Shown here: positions 35,215-44,548 of the stretch, piece by piece
Numbering within the stretch: the first letter of the stretch is position 1
Layout of the letters: every line of letters starts with the position of its first letter
Assembly: GCA_002428995.1 (NCBI GenBank)
Contig: DIYJ01000020.1
Coordinates: 117,063-181,062, forward strand
DNA: 64,000 bases
Reading direction: 5' to 3'
Source: Flavobacteriales bacterium UBA6057
GTDB taxonomy: Bacteria; Bacteroidota; Bacteroidia; Flavobacteriales_G; Salibacteraceae
Notes under the pieces: model-generated
The model's database searches: none
What the model saw: only the letters and a program-made list of their open reading frames with translations
What the model was told of the DNA's origin: nothing
Translations under genes and position numbers: made by a program

Positions 35215-38062
35215 ATGGCTACAACCATGTTTGCTTTGCCTGCTATCGCTTTGTGCCAACGCTCAGCATTTTCCATTTGTGCATTACGGCACAGAAGAAG
35301 GTCTCCCGGATGCAAACGTTTACGACCTGATCGAGACAAAGGAGGGTGATCTCCTCATTGCCACCGAACGTGGAGCTGTAATTTTTGACGGGCTTTCCTT
35401 CGTGAATTTTGATGCCCGAAAAGAGCACGTCTACACCGGCAGTATCATCCGAGTTTTTCAGGATGACACAGGCGCTGTATGGCTCGGCAGCCATAAGAAC
35501 GGAATATTCACCGGACAACGGAATCGCATAAGCTCCACGGGCATCTTCACTCCTACTGCCCAGGCTCTGGCAGTGCGAAATCAAAAGATCTACATCCACG
35601 GAGACAAGATTCAGACCATCGATCTGCAAAACAACACGATCAAAACCCTCAGTGAATCCAACTCAACAGACCAGCTCATCGCGGGCAAAGACCAAAGCCT
35701 CTATTTGCTGCATGGGCGCATGGTATCCGCCATAGACTCATCTGGTATTGCGCGCAAAATCCTGAGTCATCCTGATGGAATGTCCTTTATTTCCTGTGAG
35801 CCTCAGCAGAATGGGAACCTGCTTCTGAGTGCTGCAGGAGGTATTATGATGTGGGATGGCAATGAGCTGGCAACGCTCGCGACACTCCCCGAAGAGACGC
35901 AGCCTAACAACCTTCACCAAGACCGTATGGGTAGAATCTGGTTTTCGGACCAGCACTCGGGGATCTACGTTCTGGAGCACGGGTCCATTCACAATCTGGG
36001 AAAGAACCTGGATCTCGATCGGCTCACGGTCACCAAAATCATGGAAGGTTCCCGGGGCAACATTTGGGTCACAACCAAGGGTTCAGGGATCTATCGCTTT
36101 CACCATACCTACCTGCGATGCTTCGATCAAAAGGAAGGCTATGATGGAGGAATCATCCATCGAATCGTCAACACAGCAGACGGAAGAGCGATCATTGCTG
36201 CAAACGAGGATCTGTACCTGCTCGATAAAAGCGAGCTGAATGCGGCAGGATTCACCTGCTGCATCTTAAATCAAGACCTGACCATTCTGGATTCCAGCCA
36301 CATTGCGATGGCCACTCATGACAGAAGCAAATCCTACCCCGGAGAGGAGAACCTTGAGGCTTTTGGTTTCACGTTTAAGCCTTATCTGGCCTACGCAACT
36401 GCGATCAGTGATTCCACACTCTACCTGAGCTACTATGCAAACCTAATTGAGAGTCGAAAAAGCGAAGAGCGAAACATCCTGATCCAGGAAGGCGAAGATT
36501 TCACCCATCGCACCAACTGCCTGCTCGCAGATTCCAATCGCCTGTGGCAGGGCACCAGCAAAGGCCTGAGACTGGTTGACACCAACGGAAACGTCCTGAA
36601 AGACTGGACCCTCGGCAATGACCCAAATCGGAGTGATCAGATGGAGCTTGAGGTCAAGGAGTTGATGGTAGTGGAAAACGAAGTATGGGTATTGCAAGAT
36701 CAGCAGGTCCTTCGGGTTCACCGCACTAACTTTCAGGTGCTTGAGCCGATGCTACTCGATAGGCCGGTAACCGGAATGAACGCTATGACCATCGATCTGG
36801 ATGGAAGGCTCTGGATCGGAAGCACATCGGGACTCTACTGCTTTGAAAACGACAGCCTGCAGTTATTGCTTCACCAAAACAATGGCCTCGTATCGAGTTA
36901 TGTGACCAGCCTCGCTTATGAACCGACCGCAAATCAAATGCTGATCGGCACCAACAAGGGGTTGAACACTCTGAACATGGCGCAGTGGCAAGCGCACAAA
37001 GAGGAAAAGCCGGAAGTAAACGTTGGTCTCATTGCTGCTGATTCCGACACCCTGCATCTGTCAAAAAGCGAGGTGCCGCGAATCAGCGATCGCGCTCTTC
37101 TAAAAGTCCATTTCAACGCGCGACATCTGAGTGAAGCGGGACAGCTTTTTTACCGTTACACATTAGATGGTGTGGACCTGGGTTTAAGTCGTGAAGACCA
37201 TATCAACCTGAGCTCACTGGAAACGGGAGAGCATGTTTTGCAAGCGCAGGTAAAAACAACCAATAGCGACTGGTCGGCACCAGCTACTGTTTCCTTTCAG
37301 GTGGCGCGGCCGTGGTATCGCTCCAGCCTGTTTTTCGCATCTCTTGCATTTAGCGCTTTAGCTATCGGCCTGATCGTCAGGCTTCGGATTCAGCATCAAA
37401 GCCATCAGCAGCGTGTTTCCATGATTGAAGCGCGTCTGGAGATCAACCGCCTGCAGCAGCGAAGCTTGCAAGCCTTGATGCGTCCTCATTTTTCTTCCAA
37501 TGTCATCGCAGCCGTGCGTCAGTCTCTGAAGACCGATGATCGGCTTTCAGCTGACACCGCCATGTCACAGCTTTCGCAACTGATGCGCACCAACCTGGAA
37601 ATGGCACAGGCAGAGACTGTCTCCATCCAAAACGAAGTCGAATGGCTCAAGACCTATATAGAACTGGAGCGCTTTGCCAGAGGTGCGCATTGGAATTTCG
37701 AGCTGGAAGTGGATTCTGCGCTCAGCATCCATCAGGTACATATCCCTCCCATGCTGATCCAGCCCTTTGTTGAAAATGCCATCGTTCATGGCATGAGTAG
37801 CGCGGAACCCTGGCTGCAGATTCAGTTCACCAGGGTGAAGGAAACCTGTGTGGTGGTAGTCACTGACAACGGACCGGGAATTAATCCAGACAACAAGCAA
37901 GAACAACATGGCCACACTTCCTACAGCATTAGCCTGGTTCAAGAGCGTCTTGCTATGCTCACACAGCTCAACAACAAACCGTTCACATGTGAGCTGAGAT
38001 CCGGGAGACCAGATGGCGAAGCGTTTGGCACAGAGGTAACGCTCACTTTGCCTTTGAACTGA
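35207..38062 (+). CDS. LytS-type sensor histidine kinase with periplasmic propeller
   Basis: A 951-residue membrane sensor, partner of the LytTR regulator whose gene it overlaps. Signal peptide about 1-20. A large periplasmic two-component-propeller (Reg_prop) region (about 20-640) has repeated WFSDQHSGIY, IWVTTKGSGIYRF and LWIGSTSGLYCF units, then a Y_Y_Y-like domain (about 640-700) and one membrane helix (about 705-725). The kinase is of His_kinase (LytS/YehU) type: the phospho-acceptor region reads LMRPHFSSNVIAAV, with the His present but the usual HFLFN altered to HFSSN. The N box is PFVENAIVHG and the G box is VTDNGPGIN. The frame opens at 35135, but ATG 35207 gives a signal peptide directly. 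Confidence 0.9.
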   Translation: MVKWLQPCLLCLLSLCANAQHFPFVHYGTEEGLPDANVYDLIETKEGDLLIATERGAVIFDGLSFVNFDARKEHVYTGSIIRVFQDDTGAVWLGSHKNGIFTGQRNRISSTGIFTPTAQALAVRNQKIYIHGDKIQTIDLQNNTIKTLSESNSTDQLIAGKDQSLYLLHGRMVSAIDSSGIARKILSHPDGMSFISCEPQQNGNLLLSAAGGIMMWDGNELATLATLPEETQPNNLHQDRMGRIWFSDQHSGIYVLEHGSIHNLGKNLDLDRLTVTKIMEGSRGNIWVTTKGSGIYRFHHTYLRCFDQKEGYDGGIIHRIVNTADGRAIIAANEDLYLLDKSELNAAGFTCCILNQDLTILDSSHIAMATHDRSKSYPGEENLEAFGFTFKPYLAYATAISDSTLYLSYYANLIESRKSEERNILIQEGEDFTHRTNCLLADSNRLWQGTSKGLRLVDTNGNVLKDWTLGNDPNRSDQMELEVKELMVVENEVWVLQDQQVLRVHRTNFQVLEPMLLDRPVTGMNAMTIDLDGRLWIGSTSGLYCFENDSLQLLLHQNNGLVSSYVTSLAYEPTANQMLIGTNKGLNTLNMAQWQAHKEEKPEVNVGLIAADSDTLHLSKSEVPRISDRALLKVHFNARHLSEAGQLFYRYTLDGVDLGLSREDHINLSSLETGEHVLQAQVKTTNSDWSAPATVSFQVARPWYRSSLFFASLAFSALAIGLIVRLRIQHQSHQQRVSMIEARLEINRLQQRSLQALMRPHFSSNVIAAVRQSLKTDDRLSADTAMSQLSQLMRTNLEMAQAETVSIQNEVEWLKTYIELERFARGAHWNFELEVDSALSIHQVHIPPMLIQPFVENAIVHGMSSAEPWLQIQFTRVKETCVVVVTDNGPGINPDNKQEQHGHTSYSISLVQERLAMLTQLNNKPFTCELRSGRPDGEAFGTEVTLTLPLN

Positions 38063-38199
38063 CTTTCAGTGACTCCTGAATCTCATTCATTGAGCTCCTT
38101 ATGCCTCTTAGGGTTTATAGCAAGCCATAACGAGCTATAACCGTCATGAAGATTGAGAATGAAAGGCCCATGGCAGAATGATTCGAGAAATACGACTCT

Positions 38200-39780
38200 T
38201 TAGAGCTGGAAGTAAGTCTCTATTCCTTGCAGGTCCAGAGCATTCAAGCACTGTTCCTTCACCAGCCCACCTTTGCGAGCAGCCATCACACCATAACGCA
38301 TGTGCTGGAAGCCTTCCTTACGGTGCGCATCAGGGTTTATGCTCACTTTCACACCTTTTTCCATGCAGTAAGGCACCCAAGTCCAATCAATGTCAAGGCG
38401 CATCGGATTAGCGTTCAACTCCATCGCCACACCATTCGCGGCACAAGCATCAATGACCTTTCGATGATCTATGGGGTAACCAGGCCTGCTGAGCAGCAAC
38501 CTTCCGGTGGGATGCCCCAGGATTTTGGTATGTGGATTCTCGATCGCCCTGATCAGTCTTTGAGTAGCGGTGGCTTCATCCATTTTCATGGCGCTGTGAA
38601 CAGAGGCAACAATGAAGTCAAAGGCTTCCAGCACCTCTTCCGGATAATCGAGCGACCCATCGCTGAGAATGTCTGATTCTATTCCTTTAAGGATACGGAA
38701 TGGAGCAAGCTTCTCATTCAGCGCATCAATCTCTTCCTGCTGCTGTAACACTCGATCAGCCTTCATGCCATTGGCATAAACGGCTGTCTGGCTGTGATCG
38801 CAGATACCGAAATATTGATAGCCTAAAGACTTCAGGTGTGTGGCCATTTCTTCCAGCGAATGAACTCCATCACTGTAGGTGCTGTGGTTGTGAAGACAGC
38901 CTTTTAAGTCTTCATCGGTGATCAGATCCTCGGCCCCATGTTCCTTAATCCAGGCAAATTCATGCAAACCCTCGCGCAGCTCAGGAACGATGAAGCCCAG
39001 ATTGTTGGCCTTGTAAACTTCTTCGGCACTGGTTTCACTTCCTATGCTCAACGGGTCGAGGTGGGCTTTGGTCGCGCTCTTTTGAAACACCTCCATCTCG
39101 AAGCGCTCAGCGGAGACCTTATGGAAATCCACCTCTACCTTTAATTCACTCACATCCGGCAATTCGGCTACATCTTCGGTTACCGCGAATTCAAGTTTGT
39201 TCACCACCGGAGATCTTCTGGCAGCCTCGCCCACTTCTTCAATCTTCGACTCTGGATATTGAGCCAACACCTGATCCTTGATGTCCTGCATCAGCGACTC
39301 GATGCTGGCAAAATGGAACTTGTTTCGCTGCTCCAGCATGAACTCAATGCTTGCCTTCACCTGAGCCTGCGTCTTCTCACCAAAGCCCTTCAAGTCGATC
39401 AGTCGGTTTTCATTGCACGCGTAAAGCAGTTCACCAGGAGATTCAATCTCCATTTCCTGCCACACCGTTCTCACCTTACCTGGACCCATGCCCTTGATGG
39501 CGAGCATCTGCACCACTCCTTCGGGTGTTTCATCCAGCCACTGCTGCAAGTAGTCCATGTGTCCCGTTGTAATTAACTGCTCCAGCTTGGGCACCAGATT
39601 CTTTCCCATTCCAGGAATGCTGGGATATTCTGACGGGTCGAGTTCGGTGATTGCAGTAGGATACTTCCCGATCTGGAAGGCAGCGTTGGAATAAGAGCGA
39701 GCTTTGAACTTATTTTCGCCATGCAGCTCCATGAGCTGGCCAATCAACTTAAAAACGGATGAGATCTCTTTATTACTCAT
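38200..39780 (-). CDS. PolX-family protein with degenerate polymerase domain and intact PHP domain
   Basis: A 526-residue protein with the bacterial PolX layout. Helix-hairpin-helix region about 10-120 (SIPGMGKNLVPKLEQL, LAIKGMGPGKVRTVW). A Pol-beta-like palm about 125-270 follows, then a PHP phosphoesterase about 290-526. PHP metal motifs are present: CLHNHSTYSDG, GICDHSQTA, GIESDIL, ASVHSAM, LGHPTGRLL and NPDAHR. The palm is unusual: the family GSxRRG...GDIDLL aspartates are not found (the matching region reads EEVGEAARRSPVVNKLEFAV), so polymerase activity is doubtful. MSNKEISS at 39780 is the family start; it lies inside the divergent Kelch gene, a 22-bp overlap. Confidence 0.85.
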   Translation of the reverse strand: MSNKEISSVFKLIGQLMELHGENKFKARSYSNAAFQIGKYPTAITELDPSEYPSIPGMGKNLVPKLEQLITTGHMDYLQQWLDETPEGVVQMLAIKGMGPGKVRTVWQEMEIESPGELLYACNENRLIDLKGFGEKTQAQVKASIEFMLEQRNKFHFASIESLMQDIKDQVLAQYPESKIEEVGEAARRSPVVNKLEFAVTEDVAELPDVSELKVEVDFHKVSAERFEMEVFQKSATKAHLDPLSIGSETSAEEVYKANNLGFIVPELREGLHEFAWIKEHGAEDLITDEDLKGCLHNHSTYSDGVHSLEEMATHLKSLGYQYFGICDHSQTAVYANGMKADRVLQQQEEIDALNEKLAPFRILKGIESDILSDGSLDYPEEVLEAFDFIVASVHSAMKMDEATATQRLIRAIENPHTKILGHPTGRLLLSRPGYPIDHRKVIDACAANGVAMELNANPMRLDIDWTWVPYCMEKGVKVSINPDAHRKEGFQHMRYGVMAARKGGLVKEQCLNALDLQGIETYFQL

Positions 39781-41084
39781 GCTTTGCAGCGCTGTGGTTA
39801 CTGGTTTTCGAAAGTAGTCTTTGGGCGCAGGACTGTGAACCCTTTTTGTCCACAACAGTGATGGCTTCCATGCCGGAAGCAGTGGCTAACAATGCTGTGG
39901 TAGAAGGAATGACATCCTCCGGTGAACGCTACATCTATTCTTTTGCCGGGATCGACACCTCTAAGATTTTCTCGGGCATCCACCTCAAAAGCTGGCGCTA
40001 CAGCGTGACCAACGATCAATGGGAAGCCATTGCCGACCTGCCGGACACGCTGGGAAAAGTCGCAGCCGGAGCCAGCCACCTCGATGGCATCATCTACATC
40101 GTAGGTGGGTATCATGTATTTGGTGATGGTGGCGAGTTGAGCTCGAAGCGCCTCCATCGCTTTGATTGCACTACCAATAGCTATTTGTCAGATGGGGCGG
40201 ACATACCCGTGGAAATTGATGATCACGTTCAAGCCGTTTGGAACGACAGCCTCATTTATGTGATCACCGGCTGGAGGAATACCACCAATGTAATCAACGT
40301 GCAGATTTACGACCCTGCGCAGGATACATGGACAGAAGGCACACCCGTGCCTCCTAACAACATTTACAGATCCTTCGGAGCCAGCGGAGTGATCGATGGA
40401 AACACGATCTATTATTTCGGTGGAGCCAGCCTCGGCCCAAGCTTCCCAATTCAACCGTTTTTACGGATCGGAGAAATCAATCCGGCCAATCCACAGGAAA
40501 TCAGCTGGCGCGACACCACTTTTGGAAACGACACCGCACTGTATCGGGCAGCAGCCGTAATGCTGAACCGGCCAACATGGTTGGGAGGCTCGCGGACAAC
40601 CTACAACTACGATGGCATCGCCTACAACGGAAGTGGAAGCGTAGAGCCTTCACAAGCAATCCAGCAATGGACGGGCGAACAAATGCTCGTGTCCAACTGC
40701 ATGGAGTTGAACATGGACTTCAGAGGTGTAGCGCATTTCAGAGATGAAGGCACAGTCTTCCTGGCCGGAGGCATGGAATCAGGACAACAAGTGTCCGACA
40801 AGCTGCTGAGGCTCACCTACTCCACCGTAGGGCTGGATGAGAAAAGCGAGGGAGAAACAGAGTTGCAGGTTTATCCGAATCCAACTCATGGGATTGTGAG
40901 CATTCAAAGCACAGAACGTGTGACTTCCGTGAAGGGATACAACACTCTAGGTGAAGAGGTTTTGAATGAGCAAAATCCAGTTGGTATCGATTGGCTGAAG
41001 TTTGCCGATGATTTTTCGGGAATGGTTACACTAAAACTCGAAACAGAATCGGGAATAGTGATCAGACGGGTAATTGTGCGATGA
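39759..41084 (+). CDS. Kelch-repeat T9SS-secreted protein
   Basis: A 441-residue exported protein. Signal peptide about 1-23 (LVFESSLWAQ). A Kelch-type beta-propeller follows (about 35-355: YSVTNDQWEAIADLPDTLG, HLDGIIYIVGGY, NTIYYFGGAS, TVFLAGGMESG). The C-terminal T9SS sorting domain is about 365-441 (LQVYPNPTHGIVSI, ending VIRRVIVR). Likely glycan or protein binding at the cell surface. Its start overlaps the start of the divergent PolX-like gene by 22 bp; no later Met would keep the signal peptide. Confidence 0.88.
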   Translation: MRSLYYSCFAALWLLVFESSLWAQDCEPFLSTTVMASMPEAVANNAVVEGMTSSGERYIYSFAGIDTSKIFSGIHLKSWRYSVTNDQWEAIADLPDTLGKVAAGASHLDGIIYIVGGYHVFGDGGELSSKRLHRFDCTTNSYLSDGADIPVEIDDHVQAVWNDSLIYVITGWRNTTNVINVQIYDPAQDTWTEGTPVPPNNIYRSFGASGVIDGNTIYYFGGASLGPSFPIQPFLRIGEINPANPQEISWRDTTFGNDTALYRAAAVMLNRPTWLGGSRTTYNYDGIAYNGSGSVEPSQAIQQWTGEQMLVSNCMELNMDFRGVAHFRDEGTVFLAGGMESGQQVSDKLLRLTYSTVGLDEKSEGETELQVYPNPTHGIVSIQSTERVTSVKGYNTLGEEVLNEQNPVGIDWLKFADDFSGMVTLKLETESGIVIRRVIVR

Positions 41085-41087
41085 AAG

Positions 41088-41328
41088 AAGCTGTCAGCTG
41101 TCAGTCGCTAGCTATCAGCTTTGAGCGACTCGTAAGATGACATGCTCTCATTTCAAGCAGAGTTGATCGCTCGGAACTTCAACTTCAATCTCAATCACAA
41201 CTTCAATCAGCGACATGTCCAGTTTTGGGATTACCCATTGTTGGAAAAGTGCAAACTCAAATACAAGCGCAAGTTCAAAAAGAACAGCAACAATCGCCCA
41301 AACCTCAGCAGACAGCTGATAGCTTTTT
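41088..41328. repeat. Intergenic heptamer array with inverted partner
   Basis: The 336-bp gap after the Kelch gene starts with degenerate 7-bp units (AGCTGTC AGCTGTC AGTCGCT AGCTATC AGCTTTG, 41089-41123) and ends with GACAGCTGATAGC (41311-41323), whose reverse complement GCTATCAGCTGTC matches the left units with few changes. The DNA between is CTTCAA/AACTC-rich low complexity. A 62-codon frame at 41142-41330 has no coding look. It may be a non-autonomous repeat or a remnant. Confidence 0.55.
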
Positions 41329-41360
41329 AATCATCGTAGCCTAAGCGTAGATTATGATAC

Positions 41361-41395
41361 CAAAAAAAAGCCCCAGAGAAATTTCCCCAGGGCTC
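41361..41395 (-). terminator. Intrinsic terminator of sppA
   Basis: On the minus strand AGCCCTGGGGA / TCTCTGGGGCT (11 pairs, three wobble) is followed by eight Ts, 25 bp after the sppA stop. Confidence 0.8.
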
Positions 41396-41420
41396 CGTTT
41401 TTGGAAACTAAACAGCTTCG

Positions 41421-43235
41421 TTATCGAATATCAATGTCGTAGAGCATGCGCATCTGAACACCTTCCATTCGCTTGATATCTTCCACTTTTCTGAACCACT
41501 TCATCTCCTCTTCTTCCAGCACGAGGTCGGCAATCGCAACCCGAGTGTTTCCGGCAAATTCTGAGATGAACTTCTGGAATGGGTCTTTCTGCTTGGGGAG
41601 TTCGAGCAAGTCATACTTCTCCAAACCAGCCTCTTCCGCAGCATAGTCAATCGCGTCTTGCAGGCTTCCCATTTCATCGACCAGTCCGATGGCTAGTGCA
41701 TCCTGACCCGTCCAAACGCGACCGCGACCGATCGAGTCAATGTAGTCATAGCTCTTACCTCGTCCTTCAGCAACCTTGTCAACAAACTCGCTGTAGATCT
41801 GATCCAAGTAACCCTGGAAGAGTGCGAGTTCTGCCTCATCAAAAGGACGTGACAGCGTTCCGAGGTCTGCATGGTCGTTGGTCTTTACTACGTCAAAGGT
41901 CACTCCCAACTTGTCGTTGAAGAACTCCTTCATCTCTGGAATAAGACCAAAGGCACCGATAGAACCGGTGATGGTGTTGGGCTGGGCGAAAATGCGATCA
42001 GCATGTGTGCTGATGTAATAGCCTCCTGAGGCCGCAACATCTCCAAAAGAAACCACGAGCGGCTTTTCCTCTGATGCAAGCACTGCTTCTCGCCAAATCA
42101 CCTCGCTGGCCAATGCGCTTCCTCCGGGAGAATTTACACGCATCACAATGGCCTTCACATCTTCTTCCTCACGCGCCTTCTTGATGGCCTTGGCCAGGGT
42201 TTCTGAGCCGATGGTTTCATCATCTCCTTTTCCACTCTCAATGCCTCCGTTGGCATAAATCACCGCCACCTGATCCTGCAATTCCCAGATCTTCTCTTCA
42301 GCTCCATCCATTTCTTTATGATCTACCTCGGCATACTTGGCCAACTTGATCATCTCGATGTCATCGTCTTCCTCCAGCCCCAGCTTCTCGCGCAGGTGAG
42401 CGTCCAACTGATCCTGATACATCAAACCATCGATCAATTTCAGGCTTACCGCATCTTCTGGCTTGCGGATGTCCATTTCATCCGCAATTCTGTTCAGCTC
42501 ATCCGTGCTGACACCGCGTGACTCGGAAATATCCGTGATCATCACATCCCAGATGTCGCTGACCAGTTCCGTCAACTGATAGCGGTTTTCCTCGCTCATG
42601 TTCTCTCGCATGAACGGCTCCACAGCACTTTTGTAGACATTGTTCTTACCGCGAATCACTTGGGTTTTAATCCCCAATCGATCCAAGGTTCCCTTGAAGA
42701 AGGCGATCTCAGAACGCATACCCCGGAAGTCCAAGGCACCTTCCTGGAAAAGATATACTTCATCGGCCACGGAAGAGATGTAGTACGCTCCCTGGGTCAT
42801 CACCTCGTCATAAGCAATGATGAACTTGCCAGACTCCTTGAAGTCTTCCAATGCAGCTCTTACATCACCGGCCTTGCTCAGTCCACCGCTGAAAAACATG
42901 CCCTTAAGCAGGATTCCCTTGATGTTTGAATCAGCCTTAGCTGCCTCAATGGATTCCATGAAATCCAGCATGGCGATGCCGTCATCAACATTCACTCCTT
43001 CAATCTCGAAGTTCTCAAACGGAGTTGGCTGACTCCGCTCCAACATGCGCTCACTGAGGTCAACCACGAGCACCGAACTGGGCTTTACATCCACTTCTTT
43101 TTCGCTGCTCCCGGCCATCATCACCGCGCTGCTGATAATGCCGGCCATGATGATACCGGATATGAAGATGATCAACACCAACCCTAGCACCGTACCGATT
43201 GTGGATGCCAAGAGGTATTTGATAAATTGTTTCAT
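41421..43235 (-). CDS. sppA: Signal peptide peptidase SppA, 67K type
   Basis: Membrane-bound serine protease that degrades cleaved signal peptides; 604 residues with the tandem-domain layout of the 67K form. A single N-terminal helix (about 7-40) anchors it. The N-terminal half carries the general-base Lys in IRGKNNVYKSAVEPF (about residue 205) and the C-terminal half the nucleophile Ser in GDVAASGGYYIST (about 395), with RVNSPGGSALASE just before it. The frame opens at 43424 but MKQFIKYLLAS at 43235 is the family start, 24 bp downstream of a minus-strand -7 element. Confidence 0.96.
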   Translation of the reverse strand: MKQFIKYLLASTIGTVLGLVLIIFISGIIMAGIISSAVMMAGSSEKEVDVKPSSVLVVDLSERMLERSQPTPFENFEIEGVNVDDGIAMLDFMESIEAAKADSNIKGILLKGMFFSGGLSKAGDVRAALEDFKESGKFIIAYDEVMTQGAYYISSVADEVYLFQEGALDFRGMRSEIAFFKGTLDRLGIKTQVIRGKNNVYKSAVEPFMRENMSEENRYQLTELVSDIWDVMITDISESRGVSTDELNRIADEMDIRKPEDAVSLKLIDGLMYQDQLDAHLREKLGLEEDDDIEMIKLAKYAEVDHKEMDGAEEKIWELQDQVAVIYANGGIESGKGDDETIGSETLAKAIKKAREEEDVKAIVMRVNSPGGSALASEVIWREAVLASEEKPLVVSFGDVAASGGYYISTHADRIFAQPNTITGSIGAFGLIPEMKEFFNDKLGVTFDVVKTNDHADLGTLSRPFDEAELALFQGYLDQIYSEFVDKVAEGRGKSYDYIDSIGRGRVWTGQDALAIGLVDEMGSLQDAIDYAAEEAGLEKYDLLELPKQKDPFQKFISEFAGNTRVAIADLVLEEEEMKWFRKVEDIKRMEGVQMRMLYDIDIR

Positions 43236-43259
43236 TACAGAGTTTTTAAATATTCGCAC

Positions 43260-43267
43260 CAAATCTA
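43260..43267 (-). promoter_or_regulatory. Bacteroidota -7 element of sppA (TAGATTTG)
   Basis: Minus-strand exact TAnnTTTG ending 24 bp before the ATG at 43235. Confidence 0.5.
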
Positions 43268-43325
43268 GAGGGTGGTTGGCGTGCAGCAGACCATTTTTTG
43301 ACAACTGGTCATTACACTCACATGA

Positions 43326-43838
43326 ATGGAAAACGTCTGGGCTGAAACATACCTTTTGCTCGGAAGCAATGAGGGCGATCGAATGGAAATGCTGAACCAC
43401 GCAAGGCAGATGATCGCCACGCAAGTCAGCGATATCATCAGCTCATCGGCAGTCTATGAGACAGAGCCCTGGGGCATGAGTAATGCTCAAGCCTTCCTGA
43501 ATCAAGTTCTCCAGCTAAAGACAAAACAGGAACCAGAAGAATTGCTGCAACTTCTGCTCAACATAGAAGCATCCATGGGACGAAACAGGAGCGCTTCAAA
43601 CCCCTCAGGACAATACGAATCGAGGACCATTGATATTGACATTTTATATATGAGTTCATTGGTGATGAATACCGATCAACTAACACTGCCACATCCCAGA
43701 ATCAGTGAGCGCAGGTTTGTGCTGGCACCCTTGGCTGAAATCGCCCCCAATTTTATGCATCCGGTAATCTCTGAAACACAGCAAGAACTTCTAGCCTTAT
43801 GTCCCGACCCTCTTAAAGTCACTGTTTTCCATGGATAG
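43326..43838 (+). CDS. folK: 2-amino-4-hydroxy-6-hydroxymethyldihydropteridine pyrophosphokinase
   Basis: Folate-pathway enzyme (HPPK) that transfers pyrophosphate from ATP to the pterin; 170 residues. Family motifs: LLLGSNEGDR near 10, SSAVYETEPWGMSNAQAFLNQ (pterin binding) near 40-58, the metal-binding RTIDIDILYM near 100, and LPHPRISERRFVLAPLAEIAP near 120. It overlaps the deoxynucleoside kinase gene by 8 bp, so folate and deoxynucleotide supply are translationally coupled; folK next to a deoxynucleoside kinase is an arrangement I recall from other Bacteroidota. Confidence 0.95.
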   Translation: MENVWAETYLLLGSNEGDRMEMLNHARQMIATQVSDIISSSAVYETEPWGMSNAQAFLNQVLQLKTKQEPEELLQLLLNIEASMGRNRSASNPSGQYESRTIDIDILYMSSLVMNTDQLTLPHPRISERRFVLAPLAEIAPNFMHPVISETQQELLALCPDPLKVTVFHG

Positions 43839-44484
43839 CCTTTACCGTCATATCGCCATCGAGGGAAACATTGGCACCGGCAAAACCACGGTTTCCACAT
43901 TGCTCAGCAAAGCTTTGGATGCACAAATCGTTCTGGAGTCGTTTGAAAACAACCCCTTTCTCACGCAGTTTTATAGATCCGGGAAGGACATCGCCTTTCA
44001 GCTGGAAATGTTCTTCCTAGCAGAGCGCTACCATCAAATGAGCAGGCACCTGCTCGGTGACATCTTCACCAATCATATTGTGGCGGATTATTTCTTCTCG
44101 AAGAGCTCGATTTTCGGAGGCATCAACCTCGATCAGGCGGAGAAGGACCTGTTTATGAACCTCTTTCACATCATGGAGCGGTTCATGCCAGTACCGGATA
44201 TTTTGATCTACCTGCACAACGACATGGAAACGATCATCCGGCAGATTGCGGAACGCGGAAGAAGCAACGAGCAAAGCATTCCCGTTGCTTACCTCGAGAA
44301 AGTGGAACAAGCGTATTTCGATTTTTTCAAAACCGAGAGAAGAATGCCTGTCATCATTGTTGATCTATCCACAACAGACCAGGTGAGTCCGTCCCAAATC
44401 CTGGATTTGATTTCCGGCATTCTGTCGAAGGAATGGGCCAATGGAATCCATCAATTTGACGTTCCAACGAAAAGTTTGCATTGA
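43831..44484 (+). CDS. Deoxynucleoside kinase (second of two)
   Basis: A 217-residue deoxynucleoside kinase. P-loop IAIEGNIGTGKTTVSTLL at about 8-25, the substrate motif ESFENNPFLTQFY near 37, FFLAERYHQM near 63, the ADYFFSKSSIFG segment near 87 (DRS/ERS position) and the lid arginines in AERGRSNEQSIPVAYLEKV near 142. It differs from the kinase at 31318 throughout, so the two belong to separate subfamilies, possibly with different base preference. Overlaps folK by 8 bp. Confidence 0.92.
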   Translation: MDSLYRHIAIEGNIGTGKTTVSTLLSKALDAQIVLESFENNPFLTQFYRSGKDIAFQLEMFFLAERYHQMSRHLLGDIFTNHIVADYFFSKSSIFGGINLDQAEKDLFMNLFHIMERFMPVPDILIYLHNDMETIIRQIAERGRSNEQSIPVAYLEKVEQAYFDFFKTERRMPVIIVDLSTTDQVSPSQILDLISGILSKEWANGIHQFDVPTKSLH

Positions 44485-44548
44485 GCGCAGGAATAACGCG
44501 CCTTTCTCAAACATTAATTAATATTGCACCCACTGAATCTGCCTATAA

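Noticed and set aside
41142..41330. 62-codon open frame between Kelch gene and sppA
   Set aside because: Lies wholly in low-complexity repeat DNA (runs of Asn, Phe, Lys codons) and has no promoter.
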